Origin: Candidatus Enterenecus stercoripullorum
GTDB taxonomy: Bacteria > Bacillota > Clostridia > Oscillospirales > Oscillospiraceae
Length of the DNA: 64,000 bases
Direction of reading: 5' to 3'
NCBI GenBank assembly: GCA_018716015.1
Contig: DVKM01000057.1
Coordinates: 62,001 to 126,000 of the forward strand
Shown: positions 16,801 through 26,076 of the stretch, piece after piece
How positions within the stretch are numbered: position 1 is the first letter of the stretch
Layout: each line of letters opens with the position of its first letter
The notes under the pieces: model-generated
What the model was told of the DNA's origin: nothing
Database searches by the model: none
Seen by the model: the letters and a program-made list of their open reading frames with translations, nothing else
Translations under genes and position numbers: made by a program

Positions 16801-18000
16801 TTACTTTTCCACTCCGGAAAGAAATTGCTCCAAACGGTCCAGGCCTTTGTGAATATTCTCCATGGAAGTGGCATAGGACCAACGCACAAAATTAGGCGCG
16901 CCAAAGCCGCTGCATGGGACAGTGGCTACCAAGCCATGCTTCAGGAACGCGGAGCAAAAATCATCGCTGGTGCAGATGATTTCCCCACAGATCGTTTTGC
17001 CCAGCAGCTTTTCAATGTTCATCATCACATAGAAAGCGCCCTCCGGCTTGATGCAGCTGACCCCTTCGATCTGATTCATACGGGTTACAATATAATTTCT
17101 GCGCTCCTCAAACGCTTGGCGCATCGTCTCCACCTCGTCTTGAGGTCCATTCAAAGCAGCCACGGAAGCGGCCTGAGAAATGGCACAGGGAGACCCGGTG
17201 GAGTGGCTGAGATAGTTGCTCATCACTTTTGCCACAGCCTCATCCGCCAAGGCGTAACCGATTCGCCAGCCGGTCATGGCATATGCCTTGGAAACGCCGT
17301 TGATCAGAATGGTGTGCTTCCTGATCTCCTCGCCCAAACTGGCCACAGAGGTGAACTTCATTCCATCGTACAACAGACTGTAATAGATCTCATCGGAAAT
17401 GATGTACACGTCATGTTCTATGCAAACCTGGGCAAGGGCCAGCAATTCTTCCCTGCTATATACCATACCCGTTGGATTGGAAGGATTGTTGAGGATCAAA
17501 GCCTTGGTCTTCGGAGTAATGGACTCTTGCAGCTGCTGGGCGGTCATCTTAAAACCGGCGGATTCCTGCGCAGTGACGATCACGGGAGTACCCCCCACCA
17601 TTTTGATCAGTTCCAGATAGCTGACCCAGAACGGGGCCGGCAGGATGACCTCATCTCCGGGATTGACAAGCGCCCGCAGAGCGATATAGACGCAGTGCTT
17701 CGCTCCGCTGCTAACAACCACCTGGGATGGCTTATACTCAAGCCCACAGTCCTCCTTCATTCTGGAGCAAACCGCCTGCTTCAGCTGAACGGTGCCGGAG
17801 GCGGGGGTATACCGGGTAACATTGTCTGCGATTGCCTGTACGGCGGCCGCCTTGATATGATCGGGGGTATTAAAGTCCGGTTCTCCGGCTCCAAATCCAA
17901 TCACATCCACCCCATCCGCCTTCATCTGCTTGGCCAGCGCATCGATCGCCATGGTGGTGGATGCCTGAACCTGGGACGCCAAACGAGAGAGCTCTTTCAA
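16801..18000 (-). CDS. Pyridoxal-phosphate aminotransferase, aspartate type (class I)
   Basis: A 399-aa fold-type I aminotransferase of the bacterial AspB (I-gamma) group. Visible are GAGEPDFNTP, the PLP-ring contacts NNPSNPTG and SDEIYY, the Schiff-base Lys in NGVSKAYAMTGWRIGY and the C-terminal substrate Arg in FVRWSYA. It most likely moves the amino group between aspartate and 2-oxoglutarate; a prephenate or alanine specificity cannot be ruled out. The start is TTG 18000, six nt after GGAGGG. A well-formed promoter lies 32 nt upstream. Confidence 0.85.
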   Translation of the reverse strand: MKELSRLASQVQASTTMAIDALAKQMKADGVDVIGFGAGEPDFNTPDHIKAAAVQAIADNVTRYTPASGTVQLKQAVCSRMKEDCGLEYKPSQVVVSSGAKHCVYIALRALVNPGDEVILPAPFWVSYLELIKMVGGTPVIVTAQESAGFKMTAQQLQESITPKTKALILNNPSNPTGMVYSREELLALAQVCIEHDVYIISDEIYYSLLYDGMKFTSVASLGEEIRKHTILINGVSKAYAMTGWRIGYALADEAVAKVMSNYLSHSTGSPCAISQAASVAALNGPQDEVETMRQAFEERRNYIVTRMNQIEGVSCIKPEGAFYVMMNIEKLLGKTICGEIICTSDDFCSAFLKHGLVATVPCSGFGAPNFVRWSYATSMENIHKGLDRLEQFLSGVEK

Positions 18001-18031
18001 AATAATCCCTCCAAAACAGTTTACTTTGCAT

Positions 18032-18060
18032 ATTATATGCTTTAACTTGCATAATTGCAA
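18032..18060 (-). promoter_or_regulatory. SigA-type promoter of the aminotransferase
   Basis: On the minus strand TTGCAA (18060-18055), a 17-nt spacer and a perfect TATAAT (18037-18032). The -10 lies in the palindrome GCATATTATATGC. Confidence 0.75.
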
Positions 18061-18178
18061 GCCCTTTCCTATAAAAAGCAGAATGTTTTGCAGTTTTGTT
18101 TTTTGAGGATTGCAAAAGGTGTTATATCAATCGGCAAAGAGATGTTTGGCACGCCCGCAGGTCTTTGTGGCAGCGCAT

Positions 18179-18964
18179 CTACCGGCGGTTACCCTTTTGA
18201 GTATTCTTCCGATACAGCAGATATAGGCCATGCACCAGCAAATCGTGATCATAGGAGATCTCCCGTTTGCAGCGGCGGAAAATTTCGGGGACGTTCTCCC
18301 CAGTGGCAACTACCGTGACGGCAGGTGTGCCGGCTGCCGATTCCAGGGTCTCAATCAAGCGGTCGAAGGCACCGGAGTACCCGTAGACGATACCGGCGCG
18401 CATAGAGTCCACGGTGTTGCGTCCCAAAGGGCTGTCCACCCGCCCCATGGAGATATGGGGGAGCTGCGCCCCGTTTTGGGACAGGGCCTCCAGGGCAATC
18501 CCCATACCGGGCATAATCGCGCAGCCCTCAAAGGCTGATTGACTAAGGTAAGAAAAGGAAACCGCAGTGTGGGAAATAATCACAATCGCCGGCGTGGGAT
18601 ACAGGGCAACCGCCGCAACCGACGAGGCTACAATATCACTCCCAAGCTGGTTGTGTACATCCGCTCTGATATTAAGCCCTGTCTTGAGGCCTGGTCCGAC
18701 GACCAGCGGGGCGTTTCCGGTCAGGCGATGGATAGCTCTGGAATAGGTTCCTGTCACCGGCGGGACTACGCTGGAGAGAATGGAGCCTTTCACGTCCTCA
18801 ATATCAGCCCGGTAAAGCTGAAATACCTCCAGAATCCGTATGGCGCACTGGTCATCCGTCATTTTTCGGTCTGTTTCCAGTTCGGAAAGAAAGGAAAGCT
18901 GCCCGTTCTGGGTAAACAGCGCAAAGGTAGTTCGGGTATTCCCGATGTCGACGGCGAGGATCAT
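18179..18964 (-). CDS. coaX: Type III pantothenate kinase-like protein (CoaX) with altered active site
   Basis: A 261-aa protein of the CoaX family, which phosphorylates pantothenate in coenzyme A synthesis. The first motif DIGNT (D6) and the middle segment VGPGLKTGLNIR are normal, and D110 of the GAD-type motif is present, as GSDIV. The next conserved block, in the family an Asp followed by GTA (DFGTATT), reads IISHTAVS at 129-136, so the Asp is Ile and the Gly is His. The rest (GRNTVDSMRAGIVYG, VVATGENV) fits the family. It could be an inactive or repurposed copy. The ATG at 18964 has AGAGGAG eight nt upstream. Confidence 0.8.
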   Translation of the reverse strand: MILAVDIGNTRTTFALFTQNGQLSFLSELETDRKMTDDQCAIRILEVFQLYRADIEDVKGSILSSVVPPVTGTYSRAIHRLTGNAPLVVGPGLKTGLNIRADVHNQLGSDIVASSVAAVALYPTPAIVIISHTAVSFSYLSQSAFEGCAIMPGMGIALEALSQNGAQLPHISMGRVDSPLGRNTVDSMRAGIVYGYSGAFDRLIETLESAAGTPAVTVVATGENVPEIFRRCKREISYDHDLLVHGLYLLYRKNTQKGNRR

Positions 18965-19077
18965 GTCATTCACTCCTCTTTCACAGAATAGGTATACGGG
19001 TATTATACACAAATTTTGACTTTCTGTCATCCTGTCCGGGAAAAACCTGGGGAAAATATTTGTCCCAGAGTAAAGCA

Positions 19078-19125
19078 GAAAAATTCCCAGGCCCAGGGGG
19101 ACAAGCCCCCAAAGCCTGGGAATTT
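19078..19125 (-). terminator. Strong terminator after leuCDB
   Basis: A perfect outer stem of 12 bp (from about 19080 to 19125) with a G-rich inner stem, followed on the minus strand by five T. It ends the leucine operon just past leuB. Confidence 0.9.
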
Positions 19126-19133
19126 AAAACTGC

Positions 19134-20210
19134 TTAAATATGATCCCGGATGACCTGACCCATCTGCCGGGTACCGATGACCTTCTCCCCTGCCTTGGCA
19201 ATATCCGCCGTCCGCCAGCCTTCCGCCAAGGCCTGATCCACCGCCGCCTCAATGGCATCGGCCTCAGCAGCCAGATGGAAGGAGTAGCGGAACATCATGG
19301 CCGCAGACAGGATGGTGGCGATGGGGTTGGCCTTATCCTGGCTGGCAATGTCCGGGGCGGAGCCGTGGATGGGTTCATACAGGGCCGGGGCCGTATCCCC
19401 CATGGAGGCAGAGGGAAGCAGCCCGATAGAGCCGGTGATCATGGACGCCTCGTCTGAGAGGATGTCGCCGAACATGTTCTCCGTCACTACCACATCGAAC
19501 TGCCCTGGATCCCGGACCAGCTGCATGGCACAGTTGTCCACTAGCACATCCTCGTACTGCACATCAGAATATTCCTGAGCCAGGCGGTGCATGACAGAGC
19601 GCCACAGTCGGCTGGTCTCCAGCACATTGGCCTTATCCACGCTGGACACCTTTCTCCGGCGCAGGCGGGCCATATCGAAGGCCCGGCGGCCAATGCGCTC
19701 GATCTCCATCTCGGAATAGGCCATCAGATCGGTGCACTCCACACCCCGGTCTGCTGTCTCATACCGATCCCGCTTTCCAAAATAGATGCCGCCGGTGAGT
19801 TCCCGGACCATGAGCAGATCGATCCCCTTCTCCGCCGTCTCCTTTTTCAGCGGGCAGGCGTCCGCCAGGGCGGGGCGCAGGGCGGCGGGGCGCAGATTGG
19901 CGTAAAGGCCAAGATCTTTACGGATGGCCAGCAAGGCGGTCTCTGGCCGCTGCTCAGCGGGTTTGTCACTGCCCCACTTGGGGCCGCCTACCGCCCCCAG
20001 GAGGACGGCGTCACAGCTTTTGCACAGCTGGGCCGTCCCGTCAGGATAGCTCTTCCCCACCGCGTCGGTGGCGCAGCCACCCAACAACACGTCCACATAT
20101 TCAAAACTGTGGCCAAACTTCTCCCCCACCCGGTCTATGACGGAAACAGCCTGTTCCACGATTTCCGGACCGATGCCGTCGCCTCGGATCAGCGCAATCT
20201 TAAAGTTCAC
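19134..20210 (-). CDS. leuB: 3-isopropylmalate dehydrogenase
   Basis: LeuB oxidises 3-isopropylmalate with NAD+ in leucine synthesis. The protein is 358 aa. Visible are GDGIGPEIV at the N-terminus, LRPA and [11 protein letters not shown] for substrate binding, DNCAMQLV, the metal-binding block with [11 protein letters not shown], and the NAD region [11 protein letters not shown]. Its GTG start overlaps the leuD stop by 4 nt (GTGA), so the two are translationally coupled. Confidence 0.96.
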   Translation of the reverse strand: MNFKIALIRGDGIGPEIVEQAVSVIDRVGEKFGHSFEYVDVLLGGCATDAVGKSYPDGTAQLCKSCDAVLLGAVGGPKWGSDKPAEQRPETALLAIRKDLGLYANLRPAALRPALADACPLKKETAEKGIDLLMVRELTGGIYFGKRDRYETADRGVECTDLMAYSEMEIERIGRRAFDMARLRRRKVSSVDKANVLETSRLWRSVMHRLAQEYSDVQYEDVLVDNCAMQLVRDPGQFDVVVTENMFGDILSDEASMITGSIGLLPSASMGDTAPALYEPIHGSAPDIASQDKANPIATILSAAMMFRYSFHLAAEADAIEAAVDQALAEGWRTADIAKAGEKVIGTRQMGQVIRDHI

Positions 20211-20692
20211 TTGGCTACCCCCCGCGCTTTCAGAGAGGCCAGCAGACCGCCGCTGGCAATGATGCCGTTGACAAATTCGGGGAATGGAGCGGCCTGGAAC
20301 CGCTTGCCGGTGGTTTCATTGACAATTACCCCGGTCTTGAAGTCCACCGAAACCTGGTCACCGGCTGAAATGCCGTCCACTGCCTCCGGGCACTCCAAAA
20401 TGGGGAAACCGATGTTAATCGCGTTGCGGTAGAAGATCCGGGCAAAGCTCTTGGCAATGACGCATTTGACACCACAGGCCTTTAGGGCCAGAGGCGCGTG
20501 TTCCCGGGAGGAACCGCAGCCGAAGTTGCTGCCGCCCACTACGATGTCTCCTGGTTCCACCGTGGAGGCAAAGGCGGCGTCAATGTCCTCCATGCAGTGG
20601 GAAGCCAGGGATTTTTCGTCAGGTGCATTCAGATAGCGGGCTGGAATAATGACGTCGGTATCCACATTATCGCCATATTTATAAACTTTCAT
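20207..20692 (-). CDS. leuD: 3-isopropylmalate dehydratase small subunit
   Basis: LeuD is the swivelling subunit of isopropylmalate isomerase, partner of LeuC. The protein is 161 aa with the aconitase-swivel motifs VIIPARYLN and [15 protein letters not shown]. The ATG at 20692 follows GGAGG by nine nt; leuC ends 15 nt upstream. Confidence 0.96.
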   Translation of the reverse strand: MKVYKYGDNVDTDVIIPARYLNAPDEKSLASHCMEDIDAAFASTVEPGDIVVGGSNFGCGSSREHAPLALKACGVKCVIAKSFARIFYRNAINIGFPILECPEAVDGISAGDQVSVDFKTGVIVNETTGKRFQAAPFPEFVNGIIASGGLLASLKARGVAK

Positions 20693-20707
20693 TGCGTTAT
20701 ACCTCCC

Positions 20708-21967
20708 TCAAACAGTAGCCGGATCGGTCACCACACCGGTGACTGCGGAAGCCGCGGCCACGGCGGGACTGGCCAGGATGATCATGGAACTGGTAGGCCC
20801 CATACGCCCAACAAAATTCCGGTTGGTGGTGGAGATGGCCCACTCATTGTCGCTGAGTACGCCCATATGGCCGCCCAGGCAGGGGCCGCAGGTGGGGGTG
20901 GAGACCGCTGCCCCGGCCTGGATAAAGTCAGCGATCAGCCCCTCTGCCATGGCGTCCAGATAGATCTGCTGGGTGGCGGGGATGACAATGCAGCGGACCC
21001 CGTCCGCCACCTTTTTGCCCCGGAGAATGGCGGCCGCCTCCCGCAGATCCTTCAACCGGCCATTGGTACACGAGCCGATGACCACCTGCTGGATGGGCTT
21101 GCCTGCCACCTCATCCACCGGCTTGGTGTTGGAAGGCAGGTGGGGCAGCGCCACAGTGGGACGCAGCTGAGACAGGTTGATCTCGATCTGACGGGCATAG
21201 ACTGCATCAGGATCGGCCTTGAACACCGTGTACTCCCGATTGACCCGCCCCTTCAGATAGGCAATGGTTTTCTCATCCACCGGGAAAATTCCGTTCTTCG
21301 CCCCGGCTTCAATAGCCATATTGCAGATGGTGAACCGGTCGTCCATCTCCAGGCTGGCCACCCCTTCCCCGCAGAACTCCAGGGACTGGTACAAGGCGCC
21401 GTCCACCCCGATCCTGCCAATCAGATGGAGAATTACATCCTTGCCGCTGACATAGGGGCCAAGCTGGCCGGTCAGTTTGACCTGGATGGCGCTGGGCACC
21501 CTGAACCAGGCCAGGCCTGTGGCCATTCCCGCCGCCATGTCAGTGGAGCCTACGCCGGTGGAAAAGGCCCCCAGAGCGCCATAGGTACAGGTGTGGGAGT
21601 CCGCGCCGATGATCACCTCGCCGGGTGCAACCAGTCCCTTTTCCGGAAGCAAGGCATGCTCTACGCCCATTTGGCCCACGTCATAGAAATGGGTGATCTG
21701 ATGCTCCTTGGCAAACTCCCGGCAAATGGCGCACAGCTGGGCGGACTTGATGTCCTTACAGGGGGTGGAATGATCCAGCACAATGGCAATCTTATCCCGG
21801 TCAAAGACCTGATTCAGTCCGGCCTTTTGAAACTCCTTAATGGCCACCGGCGTGGTGATATCATTGCCCAGTACCAGGTCCAGCTTCCCCTCGATCAGCT
21901 GTCCCGCCTCTACCCGGTCCAGCCCTGCAGACTTGGCCAGGATCTTCTGCGTCATGGTCATGCCCAT
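20708..21967 (-). CDS. leuC: 3-isopropylmalate dehydratase large subunit
   Basis: LeuC carries the [4Fe-4S] cluster of isopropylmalate isomerase. The protein is 419 aa. The three cluster cysteines appear in [12 protein letters not shown] and in [17 protein letters not shown] and [13 protein letters not shown] are substrate-loop motifs. It is the archaeal/Clostridia-type short LeuC that pairs with a separate LeuD. It heads leuC-leuD-leuB and is divergent from a Crp-family gene. Confidence 0.96.
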   Translation of the reverse strand: MGMTMTQKILAKSAGLDRVEAGQLIEGKLDLVLGNDITTPVAIKEFQKAGLNQVFDRDKIAIVLDHSTPCKDIKSAQLCAICREFAKEHQITHFYDVGQMGVEHALLPEKGLVAPGEVIIGADSHTCTYGALGAFSTGVGSTDMAAGMATGLAWFRVPSAIQVKLTGQLGPYVSGKDVILHLIGRIGVDGALYQSLEFCGEGVASLEMDDRFTICNMAIEAGAKNGIFPVDEKTIAYLKGRVNREYTVFKADPDAVYARQIEINLSQLRPTVALPHLPSNTKPVDEVAGKPIQQVVIGSCTNGRLKDLREAAAILRGKKVADGVRCIVIPATQQIYLDAMAEGLIADFIQAGAAVSTPTCGPCLGGHMGVLSDNEWAISTTNRNFVGRMGPTSSMIILASPAVAAASAVTGVVTDPATV

Positions 21968-22017
21968 GGAATCTCCCTCTTTCCTGCTGTTTTGATGAAT
22001 TCAGTATGGCAGAAGTG

Positions 22018-22047
22018 TTGCAAAAAGAATGTAAACTATGATACAAT
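22018..22047 (+). promoter_or_regulatory. SigA-type promoter of the Crp-family gene
   Basis: TTGCAA (22018-22023), an 18-nt spacer and TACAAT (22042-22047), 27 nt before the start. It lies in the 107-nt divergent region shared with leuC; I found no convincing leuC promoter there. Confidence 0.6.
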
Positions 22048-22074
22048 TTAAAAAATGGATTGGAGGTGTTTGCC

Positions 22075-22692
22075 GTGCCCATTTGGGACCTGTTGGGTGA
22101 GGGCCGCCGCCCCAGGCGCTATGGGCTGGGGCAAATGATCTACTTGCAAGGGGAGATGCCCGACTGTTTCTACTATCTGCGGCAGGGGGAGGCACGTAGT
22201 TTTATCAGTCTGGATTCCGGGGAGGAACGGGTGCTGACCATCCACCGCTCCGGGGATCTCATGGGAGAGGCCTCTTTTTTTGACAACTGCCCCAGGGTTT
22301 CCTCCGCTATGGCCACAGAGGAATGCTTGGTCTTTTCCATAGACCAGCGGCAGTTGGATGAAATTTTTCTCCGGCATCCAGAGCTGGCCCTGCCTATGCT
22401 CCAGTACTTGGCCCGGACAGTGCGCATCCTCTCCCACCATGTGGGCAGTGCCTCCCTGCCCGCCCAACAGCGGATTGCCCGATATCTGCTGGATCAGCCC
22501 ACGGACGAACAGGGCTGGCTGCATTGCACCCACGAGGAGATCGGCCAGGCAGTGGGCGCCAGCCGGGTAACGGTGAGCCGGGTGTTGGGGCAGTTGGATC
22601 GGGAGGGCGCGCTCCAGACTGGCTATGGCTCTTTGATTCTATGTAACCCGGACCGGCTGCGCAGAATGGCGGAACCTATGCTGCCAGACTGA
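22075..22692 (+). CDS. Crp/Fnr-family transcription regulator
   Basis: A 205-aa regulator with an N-terminal cyclic-nucleotide-binding-type beta-barrel (about 10-125: GQMIYLQGE, RSGDLMGEASFF) and a C-terminal winged helix (THEEIGQAVGASRVTVSRVLGQLDREG). It lacks the FNR cysteine cluster. The GTG at 22075 is eight nt after GGAGG; a TTG at 22060 touches that site. The effector is not predictable. It is divergent from leuCDB, so control of that operon is possible but not shown. Confidence 0.88.
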   Translation: MPIWDLLGEGRRPRRYGLGQMIYLQGEMPDCFYYLRQGEARSFISLDSGEERVLTIHRSGDLMGEASFFDNCPRVSSAMATEECLVFSIDQRQLDEIFLRHPELALPMLQYLARTVRILSHHVGSASLPAQQRIARYLLDQPTDEQGWLHCTHEEIGQAVGASRVTVSRVLGQLDREGALQTGYGSLILCNPDRLRRMAEPMLPD

Positions 22693-22700
22693 TCTGAATC

Positions 22701-22748
22701 TTGTAAGAGAAGCAGGGAGCGGTTTTCCGCCCCCTGCTTCTCTTACAA
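22701..22748. terminator. Long hairpin between convergent crp-type gene and spoIVA
   Basis: A perfect 17-bp stem (22701-22717 with 22732-22748), one mismatch and four more pairs closed by TTTT. No T-run follows on either strand, so it may block transcription from both sides as a stable structure or be something else. Confidence 0.5.
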
Positions 22749-22816
22749 AAAATGAAGATTTGTTTGGCAGGCGTAGGCCATGAACCCATCAGAGTTTATC
22801 GGCCAGCCTTAGAAGC

Positions 22817-24295
22817 TCAGAGAATGATGCAGATCAGTCCACCGGATCCCTCGTTGATGATCCGCTCCAGGGTCTCACGCAGCTTCTCCCGGGCGTCCTC
22901 CGGCATCCGCTTGAGCTTGCTCTGAAGGTCCTCCCCCACCAGTTCATGGAAAGACCGGCCAAAGATATTGGAGTCCCAGATCTTTCCGGTGTCCCCCTCA
23001 AACTGCCGAAGCAGATAGTCCACCATCTCCTCCGACTGCTTCTCGGTGCCCATGATGGGGGAGAGCTCGGTTTTGATGTCCGCTCTCATCATATGGATGG
23101 ATGGCGCAGAGGCCCGCAGGCGCACGCCGTACCGCCCCCCCTGCTTGACGATTTCAGGCTCCTCTAAAACCATCTCCTGGGCGTCCGGCATAACAATGCC
23201 ATAGCCGGTGCGCTCCACCTGATCCAGCGCGCCCTCCACCTTTTCGTAGTTCTTCTTCATGGCGGCCAGCTGGGTCAACTGGTCGATCAGGTCGCCGTCA
23301 TCCGCAATGCTCAAGCCGCATCGCTCGGAAACTGTGGTGTAGAACAAGCTGCGCGGCAGTTCTAAGGTGGCCGTGACCACGCCGCTGCCCATATCCATTC
23401 GGTTGAGTACGGCGGAGTTCACCTCATCCCGGGCGCCCATGGCGGATACCGCCTGCTCCGCGTCCCGCAGCCGCTGCAGGCCCGCCGTCTCCTCCCGGAT
23501 CATGGTGTATAGGCTGCTCTTGATGGGATGGTCAATGGGCAGCACGTCTACCCAGGCAGGTAGGAACAGGTCCATCTGCTTCATGGGAAACTCGTGGAGC
23601 ACGCCCCGGATGATCTCGCTGACCCCGCTCTCGTCCAAAGTCAGGCAGTTGACCGCCAAGCAGGTGACATTGTACCGTTCCGCAATATCCGCCTGAATGG
23701 TCTGAGCCCGGTCGCTATAAGGCTGGGCGGAATTGAGCAGTACCACAAAAGGCTTTCCTAGTTCCTTCAGCTCGGTGATGACCCTCTCCTCCGCCTCCAG
23801 GTAGTCCTCCCGGGGGATATCGGTGATTGTCCCGTCGGTTGTGACCACAATACCGATGGTGGAGTGGTCGGTGATCACCTTTTTGGTGCCGTATTCCGCT
23901 GCCTGAGTCATGGGGATCTCATGGTCGAACCAGGGCGTGGTCACCATGCGGGGCAGGTCGCCGTCAAACTGTCCCATGGCGCTGGGCACCATATAGCCCA
24001 CACAGTCGATGAGCCGGACGGAGAAGGTGCTGCCGTCTTCCATGGCCATGACTACGGCGTCTTCCGGAACGAATTTCGGCTCCGCCGTCATCACTACCCG
24101 GCCTGACCCGCTCTGGGGCAGCTCATCCCTGGCCCGGTCCCTCACATAGGTATTTTCGATCTTGGGTAGCACCAGCGTCTCCATAAACCGCTTGATAAAG
24201 GTGGACTTTCCAGTGCGGACCGGTCCCACCACGCCAATATAGATATCGCCCTGGGTGCGCTGCGCAATATCTTCATACAGCTTATGATTTTCCAA
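22817..24295 (-). CDS. spoIVA: Stage IV sporulation protein A
   Basis: SpoIVA is the ATPase that polymerises on the forespore surface and forms the coat basement layer. From the TTG at 24295 (GGAGG eight nt upstream) it is 492 aa, the same length as the Bacillus subtilis protein. Walker A GPVRTGKS is at 24-31; the start LENHKLYEDIAQRTQGDIY and the C-terminal GGLICIIL match the family, where the end is needed for SpoVM contact. A sigma-E-type promoter is 32 nt before the start, and spoVM lies 1.8 kb upstream on the same strand. Confidence 0.97.
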   Translation of the reverse strand: MENHKLYEDIAQRTQGDIYIGVVGPVRTGKSTFIKRFMETLVLPKIENTYVRDRARDELPQSGSGRVVMTAEPKFVPEDAVVMAMEDGSTFSVRLIDCVGYMVPSAMGQFDGDLPRMVTTPWFDHEIPMTQAAEYGTKKVITDHSTIGIVVTTDGTITDIPREDYLEAEERVITELKELGKPFVVLLNSAQPYSDRAQTIQADIAERYNVTCLAVNCLTLDESGVSEIIRGVLHEFPMKQMDLFLPAWVDVLPIDHPIKSSLYTMIREETAGLQRLRDAEQAVSAMGARDEVNSAVLNRMDMGSGVVTATLELPRSLFYTTVSERCGLSIADDGDLIDQLTQLAAMKKNYEKVEGALDQVERTGYGIVMPDAQEMVLEEPEIVKQGGRYGVRLRASAPSIHMMRADIKTELSPIMGTEKQSEEMVDYLLRQFEGDTGKIWDSNIFGRSFHELVGEDLQSKLKRMPEDAREKLRETLERIINEGSGGLICIIL

Positions 24296-24326
24296 AGCAG
24301 ATTCCTCCTCACCCCGTGTTATTCCA

Positions 24327-24355
24327 TGTGTATGGGGATAAGCTCTGGAATATGA
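24327..24355 (-). promoter_or_regulatory. Sigma-E-type promoter of spoIVA
   Basis: On the minus strand TCATATT (24355-24349), a 14-nt spacer and CATACACA (24334-24327). The known sigma-E consensus is about (G/T)(A/C)ATATT, 14 nt, CATACA(A/C/T)T; this fits 7/7 and 7/8. spoIVA is a sigma-E gene in other spore formers. Confidence 0.75.
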
Positions 24356-24437
24356 CAAGCTGAATCAAACAAGATCAATGAGAAATGTGGGGATGGCGGC
24401 GCAGTTTCGCCACCACCCCCGCTGTTTTGCTCTGGCC

Positions 24438-25952
24438 TCAGTTCCGCCTGGTGGGGATCAGAAGCAGGGTCCCACTGTCCGGATTCTCATCTGCCAGCTC
24501 GTTCACCGTACGGATGTCCCGAATGGTGGCCCCACAGGACTTGGCCACATCCCACAGAGTCTCCCCCTCCCCGATCATACGGATGACGAGAGAGGGCTTC
24601 GGCATCTCGCTGGCCGGGGCCGCGCCCTGTTTCAGCCCAAGCACGCAAGGCACCCGCTCCTCCCGGGTGGTTACCCAGGAAAACAACACCTCGCAGCGCA
24701 CTTCCAGGCCGCCGGTTACCGGTACCGCAGTGATCTCTCCCGTGGGAACGCACCGGCAGCGGCAGTTTGCCCCCTTTGGGACCGAAAGCTCACAGTTGGC
24801 CGGAATGGTATAGCCCACCCCGCACAGGGCTCCGTCCTCACTGAGATAGAGGATCTCTACACGGATCTGCGCGGCACAGCGCAGCGTTTCCTCTTCCTGA
24901 TTGCACTCTAGGGATTCCACTGCGGCAAAGCAGTCCAGCACCTGGTTGGCTGGGATCCCGGATTCGCAGAACTGCCGGGCAGTCTCGCGCCGTTCCTCCC
25001 GGCCCGCTGCCACGCAAAGCGTGCAGGGGGCGCGCTCGACCTCTAAGGAAGCGTTGGTACAGTAGGCGTCGCTCATCAGGGTGAGCGACCGACGGACCCA
25101 CAGCACCGTCTGAGCCAGCGCCTCAATGCTCACCGCCAGTTCACCGTCCTGAAGCGTACACTGCATGCCGGATACCGAGACATGCAAGTCGATCTCGCAG
25201 TCCTCCATGGGCTGCTCCAGGTCGAAAATCTGGGAGAACGGAAGCTCAAACCCGGCGCTGAGCAGGTCCTTCCCATTCCGGTAGAGGGCGGAAAGGTGGA
25301 ATTCTCCCTTGCAAATCAATTTTTTCCCAATCGCCTTAGCCTCCGCCGCTCCAAGCTGTATCCGGCAGTACAGCAGCTCCTCCATGAACGGTCTGGAGGC
25401 AGGGGGCCGCAGGACGTCGGAAAACAGGAATGATTTTTCTATCACTTCGGCTGCACTCCAGTCCACACACTGCACGAAGCGTTTCTCCAGATGATCCTCC
25501 TGCCCGCCTGAGGCGTCGCAGGTCACCTCCCGCAGCTCTCGTTCATAGGCCTGTACTTGGAAAGACAGTGCCGCCCGAATCAGCAATTTTCTTGGATTCA
25601 TTGCCCTGGCGTCCGCAAAGATCACATAGGCGGAAGCCTGCACTTGACAGCCATCATTCAAATGGGGATCATCCTTCGTGCATTGGAAGGGAAGGTCTGC
25701 CTCCATGGTCCTGGGCAGCTCCTCCCCTTCCGGGATGTACAAAACGTTGACCGTTACCGCTCCGCTTAAACGCAGAGTGCCCGCCCCCGCTTCTCTCCCC
25801 TTTAGGACCACCCGGCCTGCCGCAGAGACAATCCGGGCAACGTCGGGCAACGCGTCGGGCACAATACATTCCAGGGTCTCTTCCTGCGTCAGCGCGGAAT
25901 CAAAGACCAGCCGATACCCTTCCAGAGTCTGGCGCTGCAGTTCCATTTCCAT
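24438..25952 (-). CDS. SPOCS (DUF3794) repeat protein with C-terminal LysM
   Basis: A 504-aa protein with SPOCS/DUF3794-type segments (approximately 25-120, 165-260 and 325-430) and a LysM domain at about 455-500 (GEGETLWDVAKSCGATIRDI). This architecture is common in Clostridia and resembles SpoVID/SafA-type coat and cortex proteins; LysM would bind peptidoglycan. The ATG at 25952 is nine nt after AAGGAG. It lies between spoVM and spoIVA, which supports a spore-envelope role. Cys-rich: many cysteines could crosslink. Confidence 0.85.
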   Translation of the reverse strand: MEMELQRQTLEGYRLVFDSALTQEETLECIVPDALPDVARIVSAAGRVVLKGREAGAGTLRLSGAVTVNVLYIPEGEELPRTMEADLPFQCTKDDPHLNDGCQVQASAYVIFADARAMNPRKLLIRAALSFQVQAYERELREVTCDASGGQEDHLEKRFVQCVDWSAAEVIEKSFLFSDVLRPPASRPFMEELLYCRIQLGAAEAKAIGKKLICKGEFHLSALYRNGKDLLSAGFELPFSQIFDLEQPMEDCEIDLHVSVSGMQCTLQDGELAVSIEALAQTVLWVRRSLTLMSDAYCTNASLEVERAPCTLCVAAGREERRETARQFCESGIPANQVLDCFAAVESLECNQEEETLRCAAQIRVEILYLSEDGALCGVGYTIPANCELSVPKGANCRCRCVPTGEITAVPVTGGLEVRCEVLFSWVTTREERVPCVLGLKQGAAPASEMPKPSLVIRMIGEGETLWDVAKSCGATIRDIRTVNELADENPDSGTLLLIPTRRN

Positions 25953-26038
25953 AGGTGTCCTCTCCTTGCTCGTATTCTGCTGCACATGGGAGCGCGGATG
26001 CGCAGCCACCCCGCTCCCGTGGACATGATGCTAAGACA

Positions 26039-26067
26039 CCTATATGAAATATTGGCCGGAAGTATGC
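26039..26067 (-). promoter_or_regulatory. Possible sigma-E-type promoter before the SPOCS/LysM gene
   Basis: On the minus strand GCATACT (26067-26061, 6 of 7), a 14-nt spacer and CATATAGG (26046-26039, 5 of 8). Weaker than the other two sigma-E sites, but the spacing is exact. The start codon is about 87 nt downstream. Confidence 0.4.
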
Positions 26068-26076
26068 CGGAGGCCT

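Noticed and set aside
18560-18600. A frameshift as the reason for the odd CoaX motif
   Set aside because: The flanking codons and the Thr-Ala of the motif stay in register with the family, so substitutions explain it without an indel.
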